Assembly (NCBI GenBank): GCA_025352045.1
Contig: JANXUD010000136.1
Span: forward strand, 1-64,000
Length of the DNA: 64,000 bases
DNA from: Gammaproteobacteria bacterium
GTDB lineage: Bacteria > Pseudomonadota > Gammaproteobacteria > Xanthomonadales > Xanthomonadaceae
Reading direction: 5' to 3'
Below the pieces are notes generated by a model, which saw only the letters and a list, made by a program, of their open reading frames with translations, ran no database searches and was not told the DNA's origin. Of this stretch, positions 16,391 to 25,302 are shown piece by piece. The first letter of the stretch is position 1, and each line of letters starts with the position of its first letter. Position numbers and translations under genes: made by a program.

Positions 16391-16411
16391 CGAACCACGA
16401 ACCACGAATCC
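16391..16411. repeat. 7-bp tandem repeat before fumarase
   Basis: CGAACCA CGAACCA CGAATCC, two exact copies and one degenerate, just before the fumarase ATG where a ribosome site would be expected. No Shine-Dalgarno is present. It may be slippage DNA in the 5' leader. Confidence 0.5.
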
Positions 16412-16416
16412 CGACA

Positions 16417-17934
16417 ATGACCGACATCCGCCAGGAAGACTTCATCCGCAGCGTCGCCGACGCTCTGCAGTACATCAGCTACTACCATCCACCCGATTAC
16501 ATCCGCAACCTCGCCGCCGCCTACGAGCGCGAGGAATCGAAGGCGGCCAAGGATGCCATCGCGCAGATCCTGGTGAACTCGCGCATGTGCGCCGAAGGGC
16601 GCAGGCCGATCTGCCAGGACACCGGCATCGTCACGGTCTTCCTGGAGATCGGCATGGGCGTGCGCTGGCCGGACGCGACCATGGGCGTCGAGGACATGGC
16701 CAACGAGGGCGTGCGCCGCGCTTATCTGGATCCTGACAATCCCCTGCGCGCGTCGGTGCTGGCCGATCCCGCCGGCAAGCGGACCAATACCAGGGACAAC
16801 ACGCCCGCCGTGGTGAACATGCGCGTGGTGCCCGGCGATTCGCTGGACGTGATCGTGGCCGCGAAGGGCGGCGGCTCCGAGGCCAAGTCCAAGTTCGCCA
16901 TGCTCAACCCGTCCGATTCCATCGTCGACTGGGTGCTCAAGACGGTGCCGACGATGGGCGCCGGCTGGTGCCCGCCCGGCATGCTCGGCATCGGCATTGG
17001 CGGCACGGCGGAAAAGGCCATGCTGCTGGCCAAGCAAGCGCTGATGGAGCCGATCGACATCGTCGACCTGAAGGCGCGCGGCGCCAGCAATCGCGCCGAG
17101 GAATTGCGGCTCGAACTGTTCGAGAAGGTCAATGCGCTGGGGATCGGCGCGCAGGGCCTGGGCGGACTGACCACGGTGCTGGACGTGAAGGTGCGCGACT
17201 TTCCCACGCATGCGGCCAACTTGCCCATTGCGATGATCCCAAATTGCGCCGCCACCCGGCATGCGCATTTCACCCTGGACGGCAGCGGCCCGGCCGTGCT
17301 CGAGCCACCGTCGCTGGCCGACTGGCCCAGCCTGGCCTACGACGCCTCCAGTGGCCGGCGCGTGGACCTGGACACGGTCACGCGCGACGAGGTCGCGCGC
17401 TGGAAGCCCGGCGAGACCCTGCTGCTCAACGGCCGCCTGCTGACCGGGCGCGATGCTGCGCACAAGCGCATCGTGCAGATGCTCGACGCGGGTCAGTCCC
17501 TGCCGGTCGACCTCGCCGGCCGCTTCATCTACTACGTCGGCCCCGTGGATCCGGTGCGCGACGAAGTGATCGGGCCCGCGGGCCCGACCACGGCCACGCG
17601 CATGGACAAGTTCACCGAGCAGGTGCTGGCGCAGACCGGCTTGCTGGGCATGGTCGGCAAGGCCGAGCGCGGCCCGGCAGCGATCGAGGCGATCCGCAAG
17701 CATCGGTCCGTGTACCTGATGGCGGTCGGCGGCGCCGCCTACCTGGTGTCGAAGGCGATCCGCGCGGCGCGCGTGCTGGCCTTCGAGGACCTGGGCATGG
17801 AGGCGATCTACGAATTCACGGTGCAGGACATGCCGGTCACCGTCGCCGTGGACTCAACCGGCGAATCGGTCCATCGCACCGGTCCGCGCGAGTGGCAGGC
17901 GCGGATCGGCAAGATCCCGGTCGCGGTCGAATAG
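16417..17934 (+). CDS. fumA: Class I fumarate hydratase ([4Fe-4S])
   Basis: A 505-residue class I fumarase catalysing reversible hydration of fumarate to L-malate in the TCA cycle. The three cluster cysteines are visible in PICQDTG, AGWCPPGML and IPNCAATRH, and GIGIGGTAEKAM is a family marker. The C-terminal beta part (GPAGPTTATRMDKF, then GGAAYL) is fused, as in one-chain enzymes of this class. Oxygen-labile clusters make it sensitive to oxidative stress. E. coli FumA and FumB are both this type, so the symbol is by class. It lies 58 bases after uup. Confidence 0.95.
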   Translation: MTDIRQEDFIRSVADALQYISYYHPPDYIRNLAAAYEREESKAAKDAIAQILVNSRMCAEGRRPICQDTGIVTVFLEIGMGVRWPDATMGVEDMANEGVRRAYLDPDNPLRASVLADPAGKRTNTRDNTPAVVNMRVVPGDSLDVIVAAKGGGSEAKSKFAMLNPSDSIVDWVLKTVPTMGAGWCPPGMLGIGIGGTAEKAMLLAKQALMEPIDIVDLKARGASNRAEELRLELFEKVNALGIGAQGLGGLTTVLDVKVRDFPTHAANLPIAMIPNCAATRHAHFTLDGSGPAVLEPPSLADWPSLAYDASSGRRVDLDTVTRDEVARWKPGETLLLNGRLLTGRDAAHKRIVQMLDAGQSLPVDLAGRFIYYVGPVDPVRDEVIGPAGPTTATRMDKFTEQVLAQTGLLGMVGKAERGPAAIEAIRKHRSVYLMAVGGAAYLVSKAIRAARVLAFEDLGMEAIYEFTVQDMPVTVAVDSTGESVHRTGPREWQARIGKIPVAVE

Positions 17935-17985
17935 GGCTTGGTGTACGGTGGCGTCCCTCGCCACCGCGACCGCAGGGACATCCGA

Positions 17986-18621
17986 ATGCTGACGCTCTTC
18001 TACTCGCCCGGCACGGCCAGCTTCGTCGTGCACTGGCTGCTGATCGAACTTGGCCTGCCGCACGAGCTGCGCTTGGTGGACTTCGAAGCACGCCAGCAGA
18101 AGTCCCCGGAGTACCTGAAACTCAATCCCGGTGGCGTGGTGCCGACCCTGCTGGTCGACGGCGAGCCGGTGACCGAATGCGCCGCGCTGGCCATGCACCT
18201 GGCCGACCTGGTGCCGGCGGCGGGCCTGGCGCCGACGCCAGGCAGCATCGAGCGCGCCCGCTACTACCAGTGGATCGCGTACTGCGCCAACACCCTGCAG
18301 CCAGCCTTCCGCGCCTGGTGGTATCCGGACGAGCCGGCCGGCCCGGAACATGCCGAGCTGGCCAAGGCCGCAGCGCAATCGCGCATCGAAGCGTGCTTCG
18401 ACCGCCTCGATGCCCATCTTGCCGCGCACGGGCCCTACCTGCTGGGCGAGAACCTCAGCGCCGCCGATTTATACCTGACCATGCTGATGCGCTGGTCGCG
18501 CAAGCTGCCAAAGCCGGCGCTCGATTGGCCCGGTCTGCGCGCGCATGCCGACCGGATGCGGGCGCGACCCTCCTTCCGCGCCCTGTATGCGGTGGAAGGC
18601 CTGGAAGAATGGGCGCCATGA
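17986..18621 (+). CDS. Glutathione S-transferase family protein
   Basis: A 211-residue cytosolic GST. The N-terminal thioredoxin-like domain starts LTLFYSPGTASFVVHWLL, where Ser rather than Tyr probably activates glutathione, and contains GGVVPTLLVDG with the cis-Pro and ECAALAMHLAD. The all-helical C-terminal domain has GENLSAADLYL. It conjugates or transfers glutathione; the substrate is unknown. ATG 17986 is used because the family starts at the first strand; the 16 extra residues in the track are not conserved in type. Confidence 0.9.
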   Translation: MLTLFYSPGTASFVVHWLLIELGLPHELRLVDFEARQQKSPEYLKLNPGGVVPTLLVDGEPVTECAALAMHLADLVPAAGLAPTPGSIERARYYQWIAYCANTLQPAFRAWWYPDEPAGPEHAELAKAAAQSRIEACFDRLDAHLAAHGPYLLGENLSAADLYLTMLMRWSRKLPKPALDWPGLRAHADRMRARPSFRALYAVEGLEEWAP

Positions 18622-18646
18622 GCTGCACGCCGGCAGGCGCGGGCAC

Positions 18647-19348
18647 GTGACGCCGGGTGGCCAGCGGATCCTGCTGGCCGGGGGCACCGGCCTGGTGGGC
18701 GGCCTGGTTGCCCGCGACCTGCTCGCGGCAAGCAGTTTCAGCGGGGTGCTGCTCGCGCCCGCGCGCCGCGACATCGGACGGGTGGATCCCCGACTGGTGG
18801 CGCCGGTCCTAGACTTCAACGCGCCCGGGGCCGATGGCGAACTTGCCGCGGCCGCGCGTGTCGCGCATGCGGTGCCGCTGGATGCCTACGTCAGTTGCCT
18901 GGGCACGACACTGCGCGCGGCGGGATCGCGCGAAGCCTTCCTGGCCGTGGATCGTGAACTGGTCCTGCGACTGGCGCAGCTTGCCCGCGGCCTCGGTGCC
19001 AGCCGCGCCATCCTGGTGTCGTCGGTGGGAGCGAGCCGGCAATCGGGGAACTTCTACCTGCGCGTGAAGGGCGAGGTCGAAGACGCGATGGAGCGGCTCG
19101 GATTCGCACGCCTTGACATCCTGCAGCCCGGGCTGCTGATCGGCACGCGCAGCGAGCGCCGGCCGGCCGAAGCGCTGGCACAGCGGTTCGCGCCCTTGGG
19201 CAATGCGCTGCTGCGCGGTGGCTTGCGTCGCTATCGGAGCTTGGAGGCCGACGCGGTCGCCCGCGCCATCGTCGCATTGCTGGGCGAATCGGCGCCCGGT
19301 GTGTTCAGCCATACCCACGACGCGATCGTCGAACAGGCCGCGCGCTGA
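18647..19348 (+). CDS. NAD(P)-binding Rossmann protein, TIP30-like atypical SDR
   Basis: A 233-residue protein beginning with a dinucleotide-binding loop, ILLAGGTGLVGGLVARDLL. A strand-end motif AYVSCLGTTLR follows, then SSVGAS and a YLRVKGEVE segment matching the YXXXK catalytic pair of short-chain dehydrogenases. This layout resembles HTATIP2/TIP30-type and NAD-dependent epimerase-like proteins. No substrate can be assigned. Start GTG 18647 puts eight residues before the glycine loop. It follows the GST closely and could be cotranscribed. Confidence 0.75.
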   Translation: MTPGGQRILLAGGTGLVGGLVARDLLAASSFSGVLLAPARRDIGRVDPRLVAPVLDFNAPGADGELAAAARVAHAVPLDAYVSCLGTTLRAAGSREAFLAVDRELVLRLAQLARGLGASRAILVSSVGASRQSGNFYLRVKGEVEDAMERLGFARLDILQPGLLIGTRSERRPAEALAQRFAPLGNALLRGGLRRYRSLEADAVARAIVALLGESAPGVFSHTHDAIVEQAAR

Positions 19349-19398
19349 CTCGACCGACCCCGCCTCGAAATCGCGCGGGTCCGGCCCGGCAAATCCAG

Positions 19399-19454
19399 TC
19401 GGGCAAGGTTGGTCGGGCAGGGTTAGTCGAGCAGGGTTAGTCGAGCAGGGGCAG
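19399..19454. repeat. Four 14-bp tandem repeats across the tesA stop
   Basis: Units TCGGGCAAGGTTGG, TCGGGCAGGGTTAG, TCGAGCAGGGTTAG and TCGAGCAGGGGCAG lie head to tail. Read on the minus strand, the first unit is the end of tesA (LPLLD) and the next supplies its TAA stop. Slippage here duplicates the stop-codon region without changing the protein. Confidence 0.75.
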
Positions 19455-20129
19455 CAGCGCCGGCCAGACATGGTCGCGCAGCTTGCCTTGCACGGCCGCC
19501 ACCGGATGCATGTTGTCGGCCTGGAAGTTGCGCCGGTCGGCGGAGATCGGCGCCAGCAGGAAGGGCAGGAAGGCGACGCGATGCGCCTTGGCCAGGTCCT
19601 GGTACATCGCGTCGAAGCCGCGGGTGTATTGCGGCCCGAAATTCGGCGGCAGGTGCATGCCCACCAGCAGGACGCGGGCGCCGGCCCCGTTCGAGGCGCG
19701 GATCATCTGGTCGAGGTTGGCGCGGCTCCGGCTCAGGTCCAGCCCGCGCAACCCGTCATTCGCGCCAAGCTCGATCACCACCACCGCTGGCCGGAGCCGC
19801 TGCAGCTCGCCGCCGATCCGCGATGCACCGCCCGCGGTGGTCTCGCCGCTGACGCTGGCATTGACCAGGCGCCAGGCCGGGCGGGTCTCGCGCAGGCGCA
19901 GCGCCGCCAGGCTCACCCAGCCCTGGCTGGCGGCCAGGCCGTAGCCCGCCGACAGGGAATCGCCCATCACCAGGATCGTCTTCGCAGGTGCAGCCGTTGG
20001 CCCCGGCGCAGGCGTTGCCGCCCGCGTCACGGCCGACCAGGCCAACATCAGCAGGAGCAACAGGGGCAGCACCAACAGTGCCCGCACCAGTTGAACTCGA
20101 CGTGCCAACGCTCCATATCCTTCGTTCAT
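19437..20129 (-). CDS. tesA: Acyl-CoA thioesterase I / lysophospholipase L1 (SGNH hydrolase)
   Basis: A 230-residue SGNH/GDSL hydrolase. After a signal-anchor (ALLVLPLLLLLMLAWSAV) the blocks are VMGDSLSAGYGL (nucleophile Ser), the Gly of VSGETTAGG, ELGANDGLRG (Asn) and DNMHPVA (Asp-His). It hydrolyses acyl-CoAs, lysophospholipids and aryl esters in the periplasm. It is divergent from ybbA-ybbP, as in E. coli. A longer start at 20150 would overlap the ybbA start codon, so ATG 20129 is preferred. The 3' end lies in a tandem repeat. Confidence 0.92.
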   Translation of the reverse strand: MNEGYGALARRVQLVRALLVLPLLLLLMLAWSAVTRAATPAPGPTAAPAKTILVMGDSLSAGYGLAASQGWVSLAALRLRETRPAWRLVNASVSGETTAGGASRIGGELQRLRPAVVVIELGANDGLRGLDLSRSRANLDQMIRASNGAGARVLLVGMHLPPNFGPQYTRGFDAMYQDLAKAHRVAFLPFLLAPISADRRNFQADNMHPVAAVQGKLRDHVWPALLPLLD

Positions 20130-20148
20130 CCTGCGGATTTCCTGGCCC

Positions 20149-20868
20149 ATGACTGATGCAATGGCGGCGACGTCGCCCAATTCAAGCCGCGCGGCGCCTT
20201 CAGGCGCCCTGGTGGCCGAGGACCTGGGCAAGCGCGTGCGCCTGCCCGACCATGAGCTGACCATCCTCGACTCTGTCGGGTTCCATATCGCGGCGGGCGA
20301 GGCGGTGGCGATCGTCGGTGCCTCCGGTTCAGGCAAGAGCACCCTGCTGTCCTTGCTGGCGGGGCTCGACACCCCGAGCGTGGGCCGGGTCCGGCTGGGC
20401 GACGTGGACCTGTCGGCGCTCGACGAAGATGGCCGGGCCAAGTTGCGCGGCGAGCGGGTGGGCTTCGTGTTCCAGAGTTTCCAGTTGCTGCCGGCGCTGA
20501 CCGCGCTCGAGAACGTCATGCTTCCGCTGGAATTGCGCGGCGACCGGGACGCCGCGGGACCCGCGCGGCGCATCCTCGAGCGCGTGGGCCTGGGCGAACG
20601 CCTGGAACACTACCCGCGCCAGTTGTCCGGCGGCGAGCAGCAGCGCGTCGCGCTGGCCCGCGCATTCGTCACCGGACCTTCCCTCCTGTTCGCGGACGAG
20701 CCCACCGGCAACCTCGACACCGAGACCGGCCGCTCGGTGATCGACCTGCTGTTCGAACTCAATGCGCAAGCCGGCACCACCCTGGTGCTGGTCACCCACG
20801 ACGAACGCCTGGCCGAACGATGCGGCCGCGTGCTGCGCCTGGACCGCGGACGGCTGGTCGCCGGATGA
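20149..20868 (+). CDS. ybbA: ABC transporter ATP-binding protein YbbA-like
   Basis: A 239-residue ATPase of the LolD/MacB/FtsE group: Walker A GASGSGKST, Q-loop FVFQSFQLLPALTALENV, signature LSGGEQQR, Walker [13 protein letters not shown] and switch His in VTHDE. Pairing with the FtsX-type permease 52 bases downstream and with tesA across the divergent gap matches the E. coli tesA-ybbA-ybbP locus. The exporter's cargo is not established; an envelope lipid or lipoprotein role is inferred. Confidence 0.9.
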   Translation: MTDAMAATSPNSSRAAPSGALVAEDLGKRVRLPDHELTILDSVGFHIAAGEAVAIVGASGSGKSTLLSLLAGLDTPSVGRVRLGDVDLSALDEDGRAKLRGERVGFVFQSFQLLPALTALENVMLPLELRGDRDAAGPARRILERVGLGERLEHYPRQLSGGEQQRVALARAFVTGPSLLFADEPTGNLDTETGRSVIDLLFELNAQAGTTLVLVTHDERLAERCGRVLRLDRGRLVAG

Positions 20869-20920
20869 GCATCCGCCGCTGCGAGCCGCTCGATGGCAGT
20901 CGTGCGGCGAAGGCATTTCG

Positions 20921-23416
20921 ATGAAGACGCTCGCCCTGGCCTGGCGGCAATTGCGCCGCGACCTCGCGGCTGGCGAATTGCGCGTCCTGCTCGCCGCATT
21001 GGTGCTCGCGGTGATGGCCGTGGGTTCGGTCGGTTTCCTTACCGACCGCGCCGAGCGCGCGCTGGCGCTGCAGGCCAACGCCCTGCTGGGCGGCGATGCC
21101 GTGCTGCGCGCGGACGAACCCATTGACCCCGGGCTGCGCGCGCTGGCGCGGGCGCCTGGCCTCGTCGCCACCGAAACGCATGCCTTCCCGAGCATGGTCG
21201 GTGTCGGCGACCAATTGAAGCTGGGTGACGTGCGCGGATTGGGCGCCGGCTTTCCCTTGCGCGGGCGCTTCACCGTCGTGCGCGAGACAGGGGGCGGCGA
21301 GCATGCCGCCAGCGGCGTCCCCGCCCGCGGCACGGCCTGGATGAGCCGGGCGGGCGCGCAGGCCCTGTCGGCGCACCTGGGCGATATGGTCCAGGTTGGC
21401 AGCAGCCGGCTGCGCCTGGCGGCGCTGGTGACGCAGGAACCGGAGGCCGCGCTGGATTATTTCGCCGCGGGCCCAAAGGCCTTCCTCAGCCTGGCCGACC
21501 TGCCGGCGACCGGACTGGAGCAGCCGGGCAGCCGCATCATCTATCGCCTCGTGGTCGCAGGCGATCCATCGGCCGTGGAGGGATTCATCGCCGCGGCGCG
21601 CCCACGACTCGCACGCGGCCAGCGACTCGAGACTGCCGCCGATGCGCGGCCGGAAGTGCGCGCGGCGCTCGACCGCGCCAGCCGCTTCCTCGGACTGGCC
21701 GCACTGGTCGCGGTCGTCCTGGCCGCGATCGCCGTGGCCATGGGCGCGCGACGGCACAGCGAGCGCCACCTGGCAGGCAGCGCGGTGATGCGGTGCCTGG
21801 GCGCCAGCCAGCGCACCCTGGTAGGCATCCACGTGGGCGAACTGGCGATGCTGGGCGTGGCGGCCGGCATCGTCGGCGTTGGACTGGCCTGGGCCTTGCA
21901 AGCGATCGCCGGCGAGTGGCTCGCGCACGCGATGCAGGTGGCGGTGCCCGCAGCAGGGTGGACGCCCGCGCTCGAGGCGCTGGCGGTCGGCTTCACCGTG
22001 CTGCTGGCCTTCGGTATCCCGCCGGTGCTGGCGCTGCGCCGCGTGTCGGCGTTGCGGGTGCTGCGCAAGGATGTCGGCAACGCCGAACCCAGCGCCTGGG
22101 TCGTCGGCCTGCTCGGACTGGGCGGCCTGGCCCTGCTGCTGTGGTGGAAGGCGGGGTCGGCAACGCTTGGCACCGCGATGCTGCTCGGCATCGTGGCCAC
22201 GTTGGCGCTGCTCGGCCTGCTCGCCTTCGCACTGATCGCCGTGTTGCGCCGGCTGCGTTCGCGCCTGCATGGGCCGTTGCGCTATGGACTGGCAAACGTG
22301 AGCCGGCGCCCGGCGGCGAGCGTGGCGCAGGTCGCCTCGCTCGGCCTCGGCCTGATGGTGCTGTTGCTGCTGACCTTCGTGCGGACCGACCTGCTGGCGC
22401 GCTGGCAGGAGGCCCTGCCGGCCGATGCGCCGAACCGCTTCATCATCAACGTGCAGCCGGACCAGCTCGAGGGCGTGCAGCGCCTGATCGCCCAGCCCGG
22501 CGTCCCGGCGCCCGAGCTGGTGCCGATGGTGCGCGCGCGCCTGGTCGAGTGGAACGGCAAGCCGGTCACCGGCAATGACTTTGCCCAGGGCGGCGATCGT
22601 GCGCAGCGACTGGCCGAACGCGAGTTCAACCTGAGCTCGGCGGCCACGCTGCGACCGGACAACCGCATCACCGCAGGTCGTTTCTGGCCAGCGCGCAAGG
22701 CCGGCGCGCCGGAACTGTCGGTCGAAGAGGATTTCGCGCACATGCTCGGCTGGAAGCCCGGGGACCGCGTGGCCTTCGACGTGGCTGGCCAACGCCTCGA
22801 GGCGACCATCACCAGCCTGCGCAAGGTGGACTGGCAGAGCTTCAAGCCGAATTTCTTCGTGATGGTGTCGCCGGGCGTGCTCGATGGCTACGCCGCCAGC
22901 TATGTCGGCGGCGTGCACGTGGCCGATGGCGACAAGCTCACGCGCAACCTGGTCGCCGCCTATCCGAACCTTACCGTGATCGACATCGACGCCGTGCTGG
23001 CGCAGGTGCGGGCCACCGTGGACCAGGTGTCGGCCGTGGTCGAGGCGGTGTTCTATTTCTCCCTGGCTGCCGGCGTTCTGGTGCTGGTGGCGGCGATCGG
23101 CGCCTCGCAGGACGAGCGCCTGCTCGAGGCCGCGGTGATGCGCGTGCTCGGCGGCCGGCGCCGGCAACTGGTGCTTGCGCAGCTGTCCGAGTTCGCGGTG
23201 ATCGGCTTGCTGACCGGCCTGGCCGCAGCGATCGCGGCCAGCCTGCTGGCCGGCGTGGTCGCCGACCAGGTGCTTGATCTTCCCTTCGCCCTGGATTGGC
23301 TCCTGGTGCTCACCAGCACGGCCGTTGGCGTGCTCGCGTCGGTCGTCGCGGGCATGCTGGCGACCCGACGCATCCTGTCGGCGCCGCCGACGGTCAGCCT
23401 GCGCGAACTGGGCTGA
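20921..23416 (+). CDS. ybbP: FtsX-like ABC permease YbbP-like
   Basis: An 831-residue membrane protein with an N-terminal helix (VLLAALVLAVMAVGSVGFL), a large periplasmic domain, and two FtsX blocks of membrane helices: about 250-500, including LRYGLANVSRRPAASVAQVASLG after them, and about 710-831. It is the permease for the ATPase just upstream. The true start is ATG 20921 with GAAGG upstream; the track's leader is the ybbA end in another frame. It ends convergently with the DUF456 gene. Confidence 0.9.
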   Translation: MKTLALAWRQLRRDLAAGELRVLLAALVLAVMAVGSVGFLTDRAERALALQANALLGGDAVLRADEPIDPGLRALARAPGLVATETHAFPSMVGVGDQLKLGDVRGLGAGFPLRGRFTVVRETGGGEHAASGVPARGTAWMSRAGAQALSAHLGDMVQVGSSRLRLAALVTQEPEAALDYFAAGPKAFLSLADLPATGLEQPGSRIIYRLVVAGDPSAVEGFIAAARPRLARGQRLETAADARPEVRAALDRASRFLGLAALVAVVLAAIAVAMGARRHSERHLAGSAVMRCLGASQRTLVGIHVGELAMLGVAAGIVGVGLAWALQAIAGEWLAHAMQVAVPAAGWTPALEALAVGFTVLLAFGIPPVLALRRVSALRVLRKDVGNAEPSAWVVGLLGLGGLALLLWWKAGSATLGTAMLLGIVATLALLGLLAFALIAVLRRLRSRLHGPLRYGLANVSRRPAASVAQVASLGLGLMVLLLLTFVRTDLLARWQEALPADAPNRFIINVQPDQLEGVQRLIAQPGVPAPELVPMVRARLVEWNGKPVTGNDFAQGGDRAQRLAEREFNLSSAATLRPDNRITAGRFWPARKAGAPELSVEEDFAHMLGWKPGDRVAFDVAGQRLEATITSLRKVDWQSFKPNFFVMVSPGVLDGYAASYVGGVHVADGDKLTRNLVAAYPNLTVIDIDAVLAQVRATVDQVSAVVEAVFYFSLAAGVLVLVAAIGASQDERLLEAAVMRVLGGRRRQLVLAQLSEFAVIGLLTGLAAAIAASLLAGVVADQVLDLPFALDWLLVLTSTAVGVLASVVAGMLATRRILSAPPTVSLRELG

Positions 23417-23470
23417 GACGCAGCCGCGATCGAGCCTGTTGCGCGGAAACGCGCCCGCGCGCCTTGCCGG

Positions 23471-23962
23471 TCAGTTCCAGAGCAGCGCCAGCACGAAGAC
23501 GCCCAGCATCGCGAACGCCAACGCCAGCTTCAGCGCCGTTCCAAGCGCCAGCCCGAGCCATGCGCCCATGCCGATGTGCGAAGCCTCGCGCAGGGCCTTG
23601 CCGCGCGCCAGCTCGCCCAATACCGCGCCCACGAACGGGCCGAGGATCAGGCCCGGGATGCTGAAGAACAGGCCGCCGAACACCGTGCCCAGGGCCGCGC
23701 CCAGCATCGCCAGCTTGCCCGCGCCGACCCGCTTGGCACCCAGGGCGGTGGCGCCGACGTCGGCCACGATCGAGGCGATGGTCAGCAGCCCGAGCAAGCC
23801 GATCGTCCATCCACCGACTTTCGAATAGCCGTCGGCCCAGGCCGCCAGCCACATGCCGGCGAACATCAGCGGCAGGCCCGGCAGGGCCGGAAGCACCGTC
23901 CCAACAAGGCCGGCAAGGATCAGGATCGCAGCGAGGATCCAGGCGAGCAGGTGCATGTCCAT
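23471..23962 (-). CDS. DUF456 family membrane protein
   Basis: A 163-residue, very hydrophobic protein with about four to five membrane segments and the DUF456 hallmarks GLVGTVLPALPGLPLMFAG and PGLILGPFVGAVLGEL. The family has glycine-zipper-like packing and no known function. ATG 23962 is chosen because TATCAT lies six bases upstream with no ribosome site, the pattern seen at several other starts in this window. An internal ATG at 23956 is also possible. Confidence 0.85.
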   Translation of the reverse strand: MDMHLLAWILAAILILAGLVGTVLPALPGLPLMFAGMWLAAWADGYSKVGGWTIGLLGLLTIASIVADVGATALGAKRVGAGKLAMLGAALGTVFGGLFFSIPGLILGPFVGAVLGELARGKALREASHIGMGAWLGLALGTALKLALAFAMLGVFVLALLWN

Positions 23963-23968
23963 GCGCTG

Positions 23969-23974
23969 ATGATA
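23969..23974 (-). promoter_or_regulatory. -10 box TATCAT of the DUF456 gene
   Basis: Minus strand TATCAT, CAGCGC, ATG. The six-base gap implies transcription starting at the start codon. Confidence 0.5.
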
Positions 23975-24016
23975 GGGCAGGGCGCCTGCACGGCACATGC
24001 ATGCGCGGGCAAAGGA

Positions 24017-24038
24017 AGGGCCCGCCGAAGCGGGCCCT
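24017..24038 (-). terminator. Hairpin terminator after the M35 peptidase gene
   Basis: AGGGCCCGC CGAA GCGGGCCCT is a 9-bp perfect stem, 21 bases past the peptidase stop, followed on the minus strand by TTCCTTT. It probably ends the peptidase transcript. Confidence 0.75.
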
Positions 24039-24058
24039 GTGGTGGCGCGCCGGGACGC

Positions 24059-25168
24059 TTACTGCTGGGTCGGGTTGTTCTCGGCGAAATACTCGTGGCT
24101 GTCGGCGTTGTTCAGCGCGCTGTCCGGATTGCTGATCGCCAGGCTGCGGGCGCCACTTTGGCCATAGACCACGTCGTTGGTGCCCGCGGTCACGTTGAAG
24201 TGGCTGGTCTCGTGGATCAGGGTGCCGCCCTTGGAGTCCGTACCCTGGGTCGGCGCGGTCCAGAAGGCCTTGCAGACGAAGATCTCGAAGGGTTTGGTCG
24301 GATACACGTAGGCGTAGTAGTTCTGGTTGCAGCCGCAATTGATCTTGACCTGGCCGCCGCTCTGGTCGAGGGCATTGTCGATCGCGATGTAGTGGTTGGT
24401 CGCCGTGGTGAAGCGTGTCGAGGTATAGGCGCCAAACCAGGTGGTGTAGCGCGTGGTCGGCGCGTTGTGCGACGCGAAGTAGTCGCGCGCGCCCTGCGAG
24501 TAGACACGGGCCTGCGCCACGCCTGCACCCGCATCGGTGATCTGGGTGGTGCTGCAGCCGACGTAGGTCACGCCATTGACCACGGTGCCGCCGCTGCCGG
24601 GCTTGCCCTGGCCGGAGACATTGCCCTTGCCCTGCGCCTTCAGCGCGCTGGCGCCGTCGACGAACAGGGTCACCGGCGCCGAGCGCAGGCCGGCGAGGTG
24701 GCCGTTGGCGCCGCTGATCTTCTTGCCGCCCGCGGTGCGCGCACCGTTGAGCACCGAGTCGAAGCTGACGTCGTAGACGCCGCCTGCCGACAGGTCGTAG
24801 GACTGGGCCAGGTTCACCTTGAAGACCTTGGTCTCGTAGGGCTGGAAGCTGGCCATGTCCGCTTCAGTGGGTGCCGGGCGCTTGACCTGCGGGCCGATGT
24901 AAGTGGCCGCCTTGCCGTTGCCGAACACCTGGAAGAGCTTGCCTTCGGAGCTGCCCGACGGCAGCTGCCAGTACGGCACCTTGATCACCTGCGCGCTGTT
25001 GTTGGTGATGCGGAAATCGACGTCGCCCGAGCCATTGGCCTCGGCCTGCATGCCGACGCTCAGCGGATTGCGCAGGGTCTGGTCGCCAACCTGGCGCGCG
25101 GCGAAGCTCGCGCCCGCGGCGGCCACGAAGGCGGTCGCGAAGGCGATGGTGCGGATGGGACTGGTCAT
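24059..25168 (-). CDS. Secreted M35 metallopeptidase (peptidyl-Lys metalloendopeptidase-like)
   Basis: A 369-residue exported protease of the aspzincin (deuterolysin) clan. A signal peptide ends ASFA near residue 23. An N-terminal beta propeptide-like domain occupies about 24-165, and the mature domain has paired cysteines (VGCSTT, INCGCNQNYY, FVCKAF). The zinc site is HETSHF (about 319), and GTNDVVYG supplies the aspartate ligand. Closest in kind are enzymes cleaving before lysine, but specificity is not proven. GGGAG precedes the start and a strong hairpin ends it. Confidence 0.92.
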   Translation of the reverse strand: MTSPIRTIAFATAFVAAAGASFAARQVGDQTLRNPLSVGMQAEANGSGDVDFRITNNSAQVIKVPYWQLPSGSSEGKLFQVFGNGKAATYIGPQVKRPAPTEADMASFQPYETKVFKVNLAQSYDLSAGGVYDVSFDSVLNGARTAGGKKISGANGHLAGLRSAPVTLFVDGASALKAQGKGNVSGQGKPGSGGTVVNGVTYVGCSTTQITDAGAGVAQARVYSQGARDYFASHNAPTTRYTTWFGAYTSTRFTTATNHYIAIDNALDQSGGQVKINCGCNQNYYAYVYPTKPFEIFVCKAFWTAPTQGTDSKGGTLIHETSHFNVTAGTNDVVYGQSGARSLAISNPDSALNNADSHEYFAENNPTQQ

Positions 25169-25302
25169 GCGGACTCCCGGGGGACGGTTGGACGGAATGG
25201 ACCCGGGTGGACCCGGGCCGTCCCGACCTTAGCGAACTGTGCGCTGCTTCGCATGTTGCGGCGCATCAATCATCGCATTCCGTCAATTTCCGTTGCGCGC
25301 CT

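Noticed and set aside
16391-16411. CGAACCA repeats as a CRISPR or protein-binding array
   Set aside because: There are only two exact 7-base copies without spacers. Kept as a plain tandem repeat.
12804-16475. 1223-residue minus-strand ORF across uup
   Set aside because: Only its first part coincides with the sulfotransferase region, in another frame. The rest is antisense shadow of uup with no recognisable domain; high GC creates long stop-free antisense frames.
23441-23454. GCGCG-GAAA-CGCGC hairpin between ybbP and DUF456
   Set aside because: A stem of only five G/C pairs without a T-run is expected often by chance in this DNA; not strong enough for a terminator call.
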